64,000 nt of DNA from Isoetes taiwanensis (GCA_021234155.1 JAJEKV010000038.1:4402847-4466846), one strand, 5' to 3'. Shown: positions 14,040 through 27,717, numbered from the stretch's first letter. Translations and numbers: made by a program. Notes: generated from the sequence alone by a model not told the origin.

Positions 14040-15765
14040 AACGGCTTCACTTCTTCCTAAGAAAGGAAGGGTCATAAGCCATCAATATCTTAGCATGGGC
14101 TACAACAATGACTCTACCAATAGGTGAATAAATGCCTTGGAAAATATGCAGCCTACGACGCTCCCAAATTGACCCAATAATCAATCAGACCCGAGATGAC
14201 ATGCCTTCCATTTATCTGGGATCCATGCACCTGGATATGATGCTAGAAGAACAGATTGGCAATTCAATGTATTGTTAAATAATGCTTGAAGTTAGACCAT
14301 GCCGGGCTCTAACTTCTAGACAAGAAAAGAGGTAATGCTTGAGTGTTTCACATCCTAAAGGCAAAGCGGCATACCGCAGAGTTATGGGGATCAAAAATGA
14401 TGTTGCAAAACATCTATGTGAGACTAGCCACCAAGGTATAGTAACTTTAGGATGGAGCAATTTATCTCAAAGCCAGCATGTGCGAGCCCAAGATGGGTTC
14501 TCGATCCGTAGAATTGCCATCCGCCCATAAATGGGAGGGGATGTGGGAACTAAGAGCAGATAGTGTATAGAGCTTTTACAAAATACTTGCCTTTGTAAAT
14601 ATCCTCGACAACCCCATGACACCCTTTCTCAGGATACCGGTGAAGCAAGTTCCCCCCGCCACCTTCTCCCATACATTTACATCCCAACGCAGAGAGTAAG
14701 ATTTTGCTTGAAACACCAACCATGACAAGAGGCTTACCCACCTTCATACCATGCTTCAATAGAGATGACACCTGCTAGGGCCCACCGCCTCTCGCAAAAG
14801 GGATGAACAGATGCAACGAATGGAGGTGCTAAAGGGTCTCTTCGGGATGGCAATGGCTCCACCACCACAAAATATCTAGGAGAGCATGAGTGGATGGACT
14901 GTGGCCAAAATAAATGTCTCGATCGCGATTCCATGTTGCCAATAATCCTCGAAGAAAAGGAGATGCATTTGAAAAAATGCTCAAGAGGATGAAATAAAGC
15001 CCAAGGAAGAATTGGTTTGATCATTCTTGCCTAGCTGAGTACAATGACCTAGATATTATTTGAGAAGTTGAAGGCCATGAGAGTTATCTTCACCATCTTA
15101 AGCCTCCAAATGAATTTTGAGATGAGGACCCAGTAAAGAAGTCCATCATACTCAAGCCACCTGCCTATTTAGGGAGGATGCATTTAGTCCAGGCAACCTT
15201 AACCACCATACCCTCCTCTACACCAACCCATATGAAATTTCGAACTATTGCAATGAGCTTCCATATTTTAACCAATGGCGCTAGCAACAAGGAAGCCATA
15301 TATACATGGGTACCGCTGAGCACTAATTTAGCAATTGTAATGACCATCGAGGGATAACTTTGCAAATGACCACTAGAATAGGTATTTCTCCAAACCCTTG
15401 ATAATTTCTCGCCATGTCGCCCTACACTAACATGAATTCCAACAGCCAACCCACCAATACACCAAGCCAAACGTAATGTGTCTAAGAGCGCTTTGCAACT
15501 TCAAGTCCTTTGTTAGCGACTAGAAAAGGAACGTGTCATCGCGATATTGATTGCAAACTTCCCCTTTATCATCCTTCATAGCGAGATCCCAAAGAATCCC
15601 TCCACTCACGCAACATCAAATAACCGCAAGAGCCAATCCACACAATTGTGAAAAGGAGTGGTGCTAAAGGGCATTCTTGATGAATACCTCACCAAGTGGG
15701 GAAGACCACCGATGGCTCATCGTGAAAGAGAACAACAACTCTGCATCGGCTACATTGGCGAAGTT
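14040..15765 (-). mobile_element. LINE non-LTR retrotransposon, 3' half of ORF2, degenerate
   Basis: On the minus strand, in order, I see: an RT block reading ECPLAPLLFTIV near 15660-15630; a catalytic box reading QYRDDTF near 15550, where plant LINEs normally have YADD; the post-RT region MVITIAKLVLSGTHVYMA to VEEGMVVKVAWTKCILPK at 15470-15165; and a zinc-finger-like tail with LGCETLKHYLFSC at about 14400-14310. This is the usual order of the C-terminal part of plant LINE ORF2. Stops and frameshifts interrupt it throughout, so it is a dead copy. Several lesions fall at CTG or CAG sites (see findings), so some may be sequence errors. The endonuclease half is not adjacent. Confidence 0.65.
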
Positions 15766-15774
15766 GATCGGCCG

Positions 15775-16215
15775 CTTGCATTCACCGCGACATTCACTCA
15801 TGGGATTAGTCCTCATGATTAAGTGGGATCCCATAGCCGCCGCCGCATACATGAAAACACACCGGAATCTTGATAACAAGAACATAAACAATTCAAAACA
15901 CAAAATGCTATGGTGCAAATGTCGACAATGACAACAAAAGAAACATCATAAACATTAGGAGCAAAGAACACAAAGCCAAAGTATCAAAAAAAACAACATA
16001 AACAAATCTTTGGGGACAATGGAAAGCTCACCAACCTACATGCAGTTCCAGAGCAAAGAATGCCCAAACGCTCACATATCGAGCCCCTCGAGTGATAGGG
16101 TGAACCCTCAGATACCCATACCCTTCCCAACCCACATTTGGTACCGGAGGACCTCTACCATGGATTCACAAGAGTTGACGCACAACCTCACCAGAAGCTA
16201 CCCCCGCTGAAGTTA
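15775..16215 (+). repeat. Dispersed repeat R, copy 1
   Basis: This repeat is shared with 17540-17900 (same orientation) and 39690-39955 (opposite orientation). The shared core includes TGGGATCCCATAGCCGC, then AACAATTCAAAACACA, then ATGCTATGG. It continues into CCGGAGGACCTCTACCATGG-like sequence, also found in copy 2 near 17855. It has no coding character. Copy 1 reads GCCGCCGCCGC where copy 3, reverse-complemented, reads GCTGCTGCTGC. Confidence 0.6.
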
Positions 16216-17539
16216 AGCCGCCCTGTGTCACAAAGCACCGATACAAAGAACACAGATGACATGAGAATGCCCAGCAACCTAGGCCACCGAATCCTAGAAG
16301 CCCTAATTCCCGAGGTTCCAAGCACATAATAAAATACCAAGACAAACCGTGGGACAATGCAAAGACCATAACATGTAATATTCTTACATATTTACTAAAC
16401 ATGTGCCTAACTCATACCCCTGCCGAGGCTGCCCATACAACCCCTCCCATGTCGAAGTAGCTAACTTTATCGATGAAGATCATGGTCGAGGAAATCCCCA
16501 TATGCCTCCTATGGTTCTCCTCCCAAACCAACTTCTCTTGACCTCCAAAGGCCCACCATTTAATATATCTATAACAATTGTTGGCTATTTGAATATTCCA
16601 ATTAAAAACCCACTTTACGTAGTTAAGGGATTTATTAATGCATCCAATGTGGAAACTCCAAATCTCGCAACTTCGGACTAAAAATCCATAGGGCCTCATG
16701 ATCGTGAACTACTTATACCACATGCCAAATGACTCCGTGCCTAGGCCCCTAGGCCCCATCTTTAGAGCCAAAATTTTATAATTATCTTAGTTATCTCATT
16801 ATAAATTAATCATTTATTCTCAGAATCTAACTATTTTTTCGACAAGCTATGGATTGATTCTTCCATGTCCTCTTGCAATTCCGATTCTATATGTTGACCT
16901 TCACAGTTTGATTAACATAGGCTTTGCCTCAGATGGATTCGTGATAAAGCTCTATAGAACAATAACATTTGGAGTCCTTATCAATCATAGATAGCCTTAT
17001 AAATTTCTAATCCTAAGTATCATATGCAATCGCATAGAATCCCATCAATTAAAACCCAAAAGTCCTCTCCTAAAATTTTCCTTTTTATACCTTTTGCTCA
17101 TGTGGATATGGTATATATCCCAAAGATATATCCCAATTTATGAGATAAATGCTTTATGTACAATTATTGTACCGATGTCAAGCCTTAGTGCCTAGGATCG
17201 TTATAATCTCTCCTTCTAAAATTCAACCCATGTCCTCATGGGTCGATCCTAGAGCCGCCATGCTTATCGACAATTTTCACTAGCAATCTAAAGCAAGATA
17301 CACGAATTGCATGCATAATGAGACAAAAGCAAAACCATCATGAATCTTACATGGAATTTGCACTACGTATTTTGAGCTCCATCATGTGTTTCAGCGCCTA
17401 CACAAACATTTGGTGTTATGGGAGATTCATCGTCTTTGGGCGTTTTAGCTTTAGCACTTCGCAAATTGCCGCTCAATAATTCTATCGCATCTCTTCCATC
17501 TTCTTTCCGGTTGGCGCCTCTTGATTCCATAGAGTTTCT
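16216..17539. other. No recognisable gene
   Basis: Open frames here are short and match no family I know. The stretch 16760-17390 is AT-rich. I see no repeat boundary or transposon terminus. Confidence 0.4.
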
Positions 17540-17907
17540 CCACAGCCTCTACCTCTACATGCATGATTCCCGACTACATTGTCGCCATCAACTTGACCGA
17601 TGCCTTGTGGATTCACTGCACATGCACTCAATGGGGTTAGTCCTCGTGAGTAAGTGGGGATCCCATAGCCGCATCGCATACATGGAAACACTCGAATCTT
17701 GAATAACAAGAGCATGAACAATTCAAAACACAAGATGCTATGGTAAATGGTGAGCAGAGAAATGCACTGCTTCATATTCTCGAGCCTCGCTATGAGTTGG
17801 TGGGGGTGAACCTCGACGCATACCCTTCCCAAAATTTCACGCCCGCACCGGAGGACCTCTTACCATGGAGTCACAAAGGTTACATGCATCCACACCAGAA
17901 GCCGCAT
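17540..17907 (+). repeat. Dispersed repeat R, copy 2, interrupted by the LTR element
   Basis: This is a second copy of the repeat described at 15775. It ends abruptly at ACACCAGAAGCCGCAT, where the LTR begins. Just beyond the other LTR, at 31024-31040, the phrase GTGTCACAAAGCAC occurs, as it does downstream of the corresponding point in copy 1 (16224-16238). This suggests the LTR element inserted into repeat R. Confidence 0.55.
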
Positions 17908-18551
17908 TGTATCAATTTAAACAATTCAAACAACTAAATACTAACAAAAACTCCACTTCAATCTTTAGAAGGGATTAACCACCCAACCGGGCTCAATCTT
18001 TAGAGCAAGAAGTCGTTATCTTACTCCACAACCACAACAGGAAGATGAAGACAAAAGTATTCAAACACCGAAACTATCTAGTCCAAAGATTGGCTATAGC
18101 GATCAAACGACCTATTCAAGCACCCAAACATGGTTCTCGATTGAAAAATAAGGAGAACGATTGTATTTAAAGACAATACTAACTATTTCCTGATTCCCTT
18201 TTTCCTTCCTAAATATCTATCCAAAAAGGTTAAGAACTCCAAATAGCCTCGATTCAGCCAACCATCATCCGCGCTTCAACCTTTTCATTAGTCGGATCAA
18301 CCCCTTTTTCTCCTATTTCCTGGATGATCTGTTACGATCCCGGAATAATATCGCTGAAGGGTCCGCGACCCGTTATCAGCCAGGCTATTTTTAAGTTAAA
18401 TGTTTGACCATTGATTCATATCATAAAATATTAATCTTAACTATCTAGCCAAAATATCAATTAATCTATCCTTAGCAATTAATTCTAGCCTTTGACTATT
18501 AACCCCGCTGGTTGTGCATGAGCCATCCCGAGCGGCTGTTAAGCCGTAACA
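17908..18551 (-). repeat. 3' LTR of the Ty3/gypsy element
   Basis: This matches 30353-31001 over about 640 bp with mostly single-base differences. It begins TGTATCAA and ends GCCGTAACA on the plus strand, so it has TG...CA ends. On the minus strand it starts TGTTACGGC directly after a polypurine tract, which identifies it as the 3' LTR. Confidence 0.75.
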
Positions 18552-18567
18552 ACTTTTCCCTTCCCGG
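18552..18567 (-). other. Polypurine tract next to the 3' LTR
   Basis: On the minus strand this reads CCGGGAAGGGAAAAGT and abuts the LTR start. Such a tract primes plus-strand DNA synthesis in LTR elements, and its placement supports the element's orientation. Confidence 0.7.
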
Positions 18568-18599
18568 TTAAACGTCCGCTTAACCTCGAGGGAAAAATT

Positions 18600-21500
18600 G
18601 TTTATCCTAATTGTCCAATGCTTGAGCTAGTTTTTTCCTTCTCCTCCGCCTTACCAAATTTTCCTTCACTTTCTACCGGATTGAATCTCGCAGTTTTGTT
18701 TCCGGGATCCAATCAGCTTTTACTTTCTACCTAATCATTTTGTTAAGCTTTTTAGATCCGAGAAGTTTTCCCTTTCCTTCTAGAGTCAAACCCTTTTTTT
18801 CGCGGATTTTTCCCTTTCATCCGATCGAAGTTAGGGCCTCGCCTCGTGGGATTTGAGCGCTTTGTTGCATGTCATCATGATCCTTGTGGATGGGTGTGCA
18901 GATTATGGCAGGATGTTTGGGGGCATGGCATGGCTGCCGTGGTTGCTTCCCAAGTCTTCGATGGCCGTGGTCCGCATGCTCTAAATAGAGTGCCTTTTTG
19001 CCGACAATCCCATCCCGCACTCGCTGAGCTCTGAGAGAGGCTGATGACGTTCCCCGGATGCCACGCTTATGCCGTAGGCGCACCACAACGCATTTCGTTT
19101 GGTGGATTAGTACCGGATTTTTGTGCTGCGTAGTCTTTTTGCAGGTGCATCCCAATCGTTTGATCAAAACCTCCATCGATTGTTCTTATTTTGAATTGAA
19201 TTTTATAGATCCGATCCGGGATCGAGTGATCTTGATTTGTGAACCACGAAATGGTTCTTGAGAGGAGATTAGCCGGGTTTGGGGTCTTATAGTTTTGTTT
19301 AGATGCACATCTTTTTGGTCATTTATAATCATTTCCCGAGGTCATCTTGGAATCGATTTGACATGGTTTTTTATCAGGTTGTGCTACTTTGAATTGAATT
19401 GTTTTTGGGATGGCTTTCCTCACACCGTGGCCGAAGATCACCGCTGATTTGGTAAGCCGCATGATGCAAATGATTTTTGAGGGAGATTAGTTGAGTTCTT
19501 TGTTCTCACATAGTTCAAAAAAGCTCCATTTCCTACAACCTGATTTTTTAGAGGTCATTTGCCTATTTATCATTTTGTCTTTGACATTTTCCATTCTTGT
19601 GATCCAAAAGCTTGTAGGTATGATTTTTTGGATGCTATTGTGCCTTGGTATTAATCTTGTGCCTCAGAATAAAATCCTTTTTCAATCGACATCCCCGCCG
19701 CAAGGTCACCGCCGGTTAACAACCGCTTTCCACCCACGCATCTACATGCCATGATTTTGAGGATACTTGGAATTGGTTTCCCTTGTTCTTTCCCATTGGT
19801 CGGGATAAACGGGGTGAATCCATTTCCCTACAAGTTTATTCCTTGGATTTTTTGCACTAATGGTCATTTGCCTTCCTTTTTTATTCTTCCGATTTTGTCT
19901 TTGACATTTTCCATATCGCTTTTTTTGCTTGTTGGTTCACCGACCGGGAGCTTGATCCCAGATTTACATTGTTCCCTGTCATGGAGTTTGAGAGCCTTTA
20001 GCATTGGTTTTTCCTCCCAGCATTTTTTTTTTCATCCCTTTTCTGATTAACAAATTGTTTGTTTTTTTGGGGTTTTTGGCTTTTTGCCTTTCTTCTACTA
20101 TTGCATCTACATGTGCGCTTATTCCAACGCCCTTTGACTAGGGGCCAAACTGAATATGCCCGGCAAGGCCAAGTCTTCACGTGTTGGAATGCTGTTACAT
20201 TTGAATGCCCGCTTAAGGTATGCGCTTTTGATATGTTTCCCACTTCTTTGAAAGTCGCCTTCAGATGGTTTCTAACCTCGTTTGTTTCGTGTATCCCTTT
20301 ACGCTTGTTGGTTTGTCCCTTATATGCATTTTTTTTCTAACCTCGCTGAGTTGTATGGCCCTTACATATGTTCGATGGTGCCGTGATGCATCCATGTTTC
20401 TCTCGCTTCGATGCCCTTGAATTGTTCGACATTTGCATGTTGTTTTTATCATAATAATGATGGTTGGTATTTCATGGATTTTGTCTGACTGTCTTTGTGT
20501 TAGGTTGCATGAACCACTATGGATTGTGCACTTTTTTGGAAATCAAGTTTTTATAGATTGGAATGCCCTCAAATACATGTTTTGCCTCCTCTTAGCACTA
20601 GGGTGAATTTCATAGGTTGGCACAGTTAACATCGTGCTCAATTATTAGTGCGGCTCATTATGGTGGTTAATCATTGTACCGTCAACATTGGTTTGGTTGC
20701 ATAATTCCTCAAATTCTTCTCTTTGTTTCTCCTTACCTCGAAATGGTTCCAATGTCCCATGGCCCCATTATCCTGACATCTGTAGTTCGCATAACAAGTG
20801 CTGTTTGCTTTAACGTGGTTTAATGAGCTATTATGTCAATTATAGTTTCTCATTTTTTCTCGACGTGGTTTCAATTTGTCTTTGATTGCTTTACATAGTT
20901 TCTTGAGTTGTTTGTCACTTTTGGATTTTGTTATATGGGGGTTTTAAGGTGATCCCTTTGTTTTGAATTTTTCTCTAGTACCATCTAGTCGAACCCTCTT
21001 TTATTTCTTTAATTTTCTTTTTTTGATTGCCACATTTGCAACACCTTCTCCGCTTTTCTCTATTCCAGTGGAACATGTTTGGGCATGGTGTTTTAATATT
21101 TGGCTAGGATTGCGTGGTTTGGCTATATGATGGTCTTGTATCCCTTCAGCCTTCTTTCCTTTCTAGGGTCAAATATACTTCATATTCAAAGCCAGCCTTC
21201 CTTCGATATTTGTTCTCCGCTATGCTCATGTTACTTTAGTTGTTTCTTGTTGCTTTTTTCCTATTTGCTCTTTTTAGTCGTATTTATTTGTAATTATTCA
21301 TCGTGTCTCACTTATATTTTTCTTATGGGTCCTTTTCCTCGTGCATACCACCTATTCTTCTAATCCCGCCGCCGTTTCTTTTTGCTTATGAGCATTTTTG
21401 CTTCAAAAATCGGCCTTTTCTATTGGTATGTTCCTTTGTGGCTTGCATGTCTATAGTTACCGGTGGTCTTGCATGTTTTCTGAGTTGTTTACTTATCATT

Positions 21501-24500
21501 TACATTAGATAATGTGTCTAGGTTATGCTCTTGTTCAAACCAAACATCCGGTGTGAATGGAAGTTTTCGGAGAATTTTATTGGTCCTCTTTTCACAAGTT
21601 ATGGGATTTACGGTTATTGCTAACTCAGATTATATCATTACGTGATTTGTTGGTTTGTTGAATTTTTTTAAGCGGATGAGATGGTCTACTCTCTTCATTC
21701 TGACGTGGTTTGTATTTTCCATTTGGTACTATTTTCATTTGCCTCTCTACTTCCATTAGTTTTGTATTTCTCTATTATTTCTCGCCTTCTTTTTCCTATT
21801 TACTCCAATGACTCCATGACACTTTGTCCGTTTCTAGTGCCTTTGCCCATTATTTATATTTGGCTATGGTGTCAACAATTTTGGGTGCTTAATATTTTGC
21901 ATCGTGGTTGTTCCTTTGTATTGCCCTCAAAATTCGCTCCAGATTGCAAAAGTTATGATCCATTCTCGTGGTCCCATGTGTTCTATGAATTTGTCGGTGC
22001 TAGCAATTTTACTATACTTTGTCTCATTGGCATGAGTTGTCCTAGTTTTCATTTTTTCTTATTTCGCTTTTGAGCATCTTTCTTCCTTGATTTATTGTGG
22101 TGTTTGGTTTCACTTGTCCCCGACATGTTCCATTTACTCTCTATGTTGCTTTGTGCAAGGTTGTCAATTGTGCCCGTATTCTTGATTGCCTTATATAACG
22201 CTTTGCTCCTTTACTCATTTTTCCCCGCTCTTGATTGCCCTCTACATAGTTCCTTTTCTCGAGAGACTTCTACATGGTTTATGCCTATTTTGAGGTACTC
22301 TTTTTCTTCGATCCATGAGCATAATCCATTTAGCATGGTTCTCGATTTTGCATTTTGTTTCTTTTGCATCGCTCAGTTCATTTGCCTAGTTTCACTTATG
22401 CTTTGCTTCGCATGGATAACCCGATCCCTTGGGCTATTTGTCCGTTGTTTCACTCCTGTCTTTTGCACATTTTTAGTCCTTTTTTTTCTCACAGCTTGCA
22501 ACGCTTTTTGTCCCTTTTTGTTTTAAGTTACTCGCCTTCATTGCTTGATGTCCTTATTCCAGTTATTTCCATCCACTTGCCGCTTCATCCTTCTCGATTT
22601 GTTTTTTATCCAAGTTTGTTCATTTTTGTTTTTCCGGGGATTTCCATTTTTTCCATATTTTTTTTGCCTTTATTTCGGTTTGTTCAAGCTTGTCAATAGG
22701 TTTGTTTTGTTTTTAGGCATTTTACTTTTGTCATTTGGGTATTTTTTTGCCCTTCTTTACTCTCGATTTTTATGTTTCGTGTTTTCGTGATTGACCCTTT
22801 GTTATCTCCATTTTAGATTTGTTTCACTTGCTCCATATGACACATTAGCCTCATCTCAGGCATTCTGCTTCATTTTATTCCTCTGATCCTTGTGGACTCG
22901 CTTTCTCCCTTTCGTTTATTCCACATTTTCAATTTATTCTATGAGATTTGACTTTGCTCCATTATGGGTTGGTTGCGCTTCTTTTTACTTTATGCTTCGT
23001 CATTATATGGCTCTATTCAAGTATGTATGCATTGTTCCTTCATTAATTTCCTTTTGGCTTGTTGTTTTGTTCAACTCGATGATACTATTACTCCTTTAGT
23101 TGCATCCCGGTTCCTTCTTCTTTTTTTTGTCTTCTTGTCGCTTGTTTATTGCTAGTTAGGATAGTTCGATTTATGAATCTTTTGTTAGTATAAAGATTTA
23201 TGGTGATTAGTCATTGCCATCATTACTCTGTTGATGTCGTCATGTTTATGGCTCCTCGCTGGTTGTTGTTCCATGAGTTCTTTTTCTCATCTCATCGCTT
23301 CATTCCATCTTCTATTTCATGCTCCTCTTCCATCTTTTCACGGCATTGATTCTCTTATGTCCTTCATGTATGCATCCCATTCTTCTGATTCCACTTTTTT
23401 TTATCATTCTCGCTTCCTCTTGGCTCCTTTACGCTCGCTTTTCCCTTTTTAAAACTCCATTTTCCTTAGTTTGCTCTTTCTTCCCTTTTTTTCTCATTTG
23501 CTTTGGTTGCTCTTTTGTTCAAGATGAACCTTTCCCAAAGACTCTGAACTCCTTCCTTGCCCCTTCTTTCTTCGCTTTTGTTCTATTGCTCGCTTATCTT
23601 TTTATCTCATTATCCCCTCTTATCTCGTCTATCTCATTTGTTCCTTTTGATATATTCTATTCTATTCATCCTATATTGTTCCATCTATGATTTCATTTGT
23701 CCCATTCGGCTTGACCTAGTCCGGCCATCCCTCCTTTATTTGATTCATCCTCCTTGTATCTTCACACTTGTGGGCGCCTCCAGCTTTTGCCATCAGCCTT
23801 ATTTGTGTATTCTCTTTCATGTTATTCCAAGTGACCTTTTGCAAAATTCTCATTTCTCCCTTCTCATCGAACATATTTCATATTCATTCGCTTTTCTTTT
23901 TTGTTCAGGATGATTTGTTCCTCTTTCTATCGGGCCGACATAGATGTTAAAATATAGGACCCATCCTAGGGATACCGCTCTATTGCTATAAAGCAATAGA
24001 ACCGACATTCCTTGATGGGACGCCCCTTTTCGCACTTCTATTTATTCAAATTTCTTTTCATTGTTTCGCCATCGGGCGTTTGAGCTAGCTTTTTCCCTTT
24101 CCTCCCCTTACCTTACCTCCCTTACCCTCCCTCCCTTTGATAGTTTGTCTACATCCTAATCAGACTGTTTTTTCTTTTTTCCCATTATCCCTTTCCATTT
24201 TTTTTCTTTTTAGTCCGTTAACTATCTCTCGCCTTTGTTTTCCACATTTTGGGTCGCCTCCAGATCCTCTAAATCTTCCATGGTTTCCGCTCTATGTTTT
24301 TTATAATACATATGTTCTTATCATTTCATTCTTATGATCTCTTTCTTTTCCCCCGCATAGATGTGCCTCCGACTAAATGATTGTTCATTTTCTTTCTCGA
24401 TAGTATTTATTATTCATTTCCAGTGCGTGTTGTTCCGCCTTATTTTGTGGTTCCGCGGGTCGCACAATTTTGTTTGTATTGTTTTCTATTTATGGCATTG

Positions 24501-25490
24501 TAGCCATCGAGAAAGTATTTATTTATTTTCCATTTATCTCTTGATAGCTACGTTCTATTATGACAAAGAATAGAACCGATATTCTTTGGATGGGACGCCT
24601 TTTGTCACTCCTCCTATTTATTCAGCCTCTCTTCATTGTTTTATCATCTTCTTGAGCTAGATTTCTCCTTCTTCTCTATCCTATCACTTCTCAACCTCCC
24701 TTCCTTGATGGTTTTTCATTTGATCGTTAGTTATTTCTTTTTCTCATGGTCCCAAATTTGCATTCTTTATTTCCTCAAAGATGGCTTTGTAGCCTTTGAG
24801 GTGATACTTATATTGGTTTACTCTTTGTCAAGATGGCTCTAGTATTTTATTTTATTCATGTTTTCTGTGGCTTTGTAGTCTCGAAGTCAATATTTATTAT
24901 TCATGTTTCTCTCTGCCAAGTGGTGTTGTTGCCTCCGGATCATATTTATTGTTTTTCTACAGGCGGCAGAGGCCTCCGGGGGCAAAGACTAATCGAAAGT
25001 TTTTTCCCGCTGATGGTCATTCACGGACGGCTCCCGCGGGATTATCGGTCGGGTCTTCTGCAAGGTGGCCCCGAGCCTCCGAAGCCTGGGCCTATGGCAT
25101 CTAACTCATTGATGGGTTATTTTTCTTTCAGCCTTTCTGATTCAAGCAGATCGTTTAAGGCCTTTGTGGTTGCCATAGTGCGGGGGTCGCTTCACTATTT
25201 GCTTGGGTTCTCGTAAAACCCAAGAAGGCGGGTTCTTGATGAGGAGCAACACCGGGTCTTCTTACCTTTGCATCGACCAAGTGGCTGATTAAACTATTTT
25301 TTATGTCGATTCTTCAACCATCATGCCTCGATGATTGTCTAGTTTCTGAGCATTTAAAGTTCATATTTCCAAATTTATCTATCCCTAGTGAGGGATCCAT
25401 TTGTACTCAATGTTTTACAAAGCTCAATGAGAACACCACTTCACTTCTACCATATAGATGTTGTCATAGGACCCATCCTAGAAGGATATT
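18600..25490 (-). repeat. Purine-rich repeat family, copy B (inverse orientation)
   Basis: The plus strand is dominated by T and C, so the minus strand is purine-rich. From 25.49 kb leftwards to about 23.9 kb it aligns with 2.40-3.42 kb reverse-complemented; the remainder shares composition and diverged motifs only. The hairpin module AATAGAACC occurs near 23990 and 24560. The many long, very hydrophobic Phe/Leu/Ser-rich open frames here are composition artefacts. No polymerase or transposase was seen. The stretch 18600-19400 is less biased and may belong to the host LTR element. Confidence 0.55.
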
Positions 25491-26047
25491 TATCTCTATA
25501 ACTTCAGCCTTTAGAAGTTATAGTTCCCTCATTTCAGCCTTCAGCCTAGAAATGACCTCAAATCCTGTAGAGGATTTTGTTCCTTTTTCAACTAGGGCTG
25601 GCCTCTCGGCCACTTAGAGGACTTAATTTCTTTACAAATCGTTAGTAAAGAATTTAGCAATTCTATGCATAACAATATTCAGATATTTTATCAATAAAAC
25701 AATTGCAATAATAATATGGAATTCCAAATATAAAGTTTTAGTAGGCCTCGAACTTTGCCTATTATTCCCGCAGTTCTTTTTCAGATTGGCCCACCAAGGA
25801 ACCGATTCTTTTAGTTGAATCTTAGAATACCATACCAAGATCGGTGGGATCTGGATGAAATTTAAATTTCACGATACCTTCTCATAAGAGGAACTTTAGT
25901 CTCCTTTATCTTGATGTGTCAATATTTTCTCCTGCCTCCAAAGACCTCTTCATCATCTTTAATGTTGGGAGGTTCCGATTGCTCCATTATCTCGCAAAAT
26001 CTCAGGAGAAATTTCACTTCCCTTTATAGGGTTTCAAGATTCCCACA

Positions 26048-27330
26048 TTAAAAAACCGGGTGCAAGTTAGTCCATTTCCCACATAAATGTAAACGATAAG
26101 CATTCTCACCGACTTTTGTCGCCAACTTGAATGGACCATAATACCTAGCCGCTTTACATACCGATACCCATCTTCCGTCAGACACTTTTTTGGAAGATGA
26201 ATTCAAACACATTGATCTTTTTGTAAACAACCCTTTTTCGCTTTTTTTGCAAGTTTGAAGCCATCAATTCCCCCTCGACTTTTTTTCGATTCGCTTTTAC
26301 TTCTCTGCAAGATATCTCAAGAAAGTCTCAGAGGGTTTCATCGAAGGTGTACTTCTCCACCTAGTTTCGCAATTGAGATTCCAAAGAATATCTATATACT
26401 ACTTCAAAAGGAGTTCTTTTGGGTAATCGAAAGTGCACCGTGTTATTATAGGCAAACTCCAATAGATAAAGATATTCTTCCCAATCGGCTTTTCCTTTCA
26501 AAGAACATAAGATCTCAAAGATATCTTCAATAACTCGACAACAACCTCGATCACTCATCCGCTTGGGGATGATATGCAAAAAAACTTTAAAGTCGTGGCT
26601 TAAGTTTTTCATAAGTCCACCCCAAAATTTGCTGACGTAATAGGGGATCCCTATCTATTATGATTGCATCCGCATCCCATGGACCTTAAATATTTCTTTA
26701 AGAAAATCTTGCTTGCTTTATGAGCAAATATGCTAGATTTACAAGGAATAAAATGAGCCCTGCTTAGACAACCTCGCCTACCATCGTCCAAATTTGATCA
26801 TTCTTGTGGATAGTCTTTGTAACCCTTGAATAAAATCCATGGTGATATGCTTCCATGGTTTTTTTGGAATAGGCAAAGGCTGTACTAATCCGGCAGGCTT
26901 ACCAGTAGAAGCTTTTGTTGACAAATAAAACATGCTTCGACATATTTTCTTACATCTCTTTCCAGCTTTTGGCCAAAAGAAACGCCGCTTAATCCATGCC
27001 AAAGTAGCCTCAAATCCTCGATGACCGTGAGTATGGAGGTTCATGACATTCCCGTAGATAACTTTCAACCTCAGATGCTTGTGTAATACAAGTACGATTT
27101 CGATAGAATAATAATCCATTATGGATTCTATACCTCGCCAAAGAATCTCTTCCATCCTTTTGTACCTGTGGGTACGGAGTAGCAAAGGAGGGGTCGTTCA
27201 TATATTCTTCTTTCATAGGTTCCAAATCAACAAATTCTCTACAAGATATAGCTTGAATACTTATCCGACTTAATGCATCCAACCCGGTTCTCCTTCCCAG
27301 CTTATATTCAAGTTGCATCCTTCAAATCCT
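26048..27330 (-). pseudogene. Integrase of the Ty3/gypsy element, broken
   Basis: On the minus strand, fragments in order read: GHRGFEATLAWIKRRFFWPK (zinc-binding N-terminal region, about 27020-26960); KPAGLVQPLPIPKKPWKHIT and MDFIQGL (start of the catalytic core, about 26910-26820); EYLYLLEFAYNNTVH (about 26480-26430); and ARYYGPFKLATKVGENAYRL (C-terminal region, about 26140-26080). These are the usual landmarks of a plant Ty3/gypsy integrase. At least four frame breaks separate them, and the first catalytic Asp (in MDFIQGL) is the only catalytic residue I can place with confidence. The product is not functional as read. Confidence 0.7.
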
Positions 27331-27389
27331 TTTTATAGTGTCAATGAGCTTTAATTGCCGCGGCATTGATAATGTCCTGTTTGTATATG

Positions 27390-27630
27390 TTTCAAGCTTT
27401 GTTAATCAAAACGAGCCACAAACTTAGACCCCATAAGATAGTGCCTCCACACTTGAGTGCATGTACTAAGGCAATCAATTCCTTTTCATAAGTACTATAC
27501 TTTTGCTCTAAAGGTTTGAGCATTCGGCTGACATAAGCTAATGGATGTCCATCTTGCATCAGTACTGCACCAATAGCATTTCCACTTGCATCGGAACAAA
27601 CTGTAAAAGGCTTGTTCCAGGCCAAAAGAC
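27390..27630 (-). pseudogene. RNase H domain of the Ty3/gypsy element
   Basis: The minus-strand reading includes FTVCSDASGNAIGAVLMQDG and AYVSRMLKPLEQKYSTYEKE. This is the typical RNase H start (the Asp of the SDAS box is catalytic) and the YSTYEKE segment with its catalytic Glu. After the KELIALVHALK stretch the frame decays. It lies between the RT and integrase remnants, as expected. Confidence 0.75.
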
Positions 27631-27717
27631 TAACACCGGGTTCGGGCTTGCCGTGTTCTTTTTAAAATTCTAAAGCTTCCTCGGCTTCCGGATTCCAAAC
27701 AAAGGGGGTATCTTTCT

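Noticed and set aside
14339-14530. Plus-strand 63-codon frame
   Set aside because: It is the complement of the LINE zinc-finger-like tail on the minus strand.
21100-25220. Many long Phe/Leu/Ser-rich open frames that look like membrane proteins
   Set aside because: They overlap in several frames, track the T/C-rich strand bias, share no start context and match no family. The same bias gives similar frames on the opposite strand at 2.4-9.7 kb.
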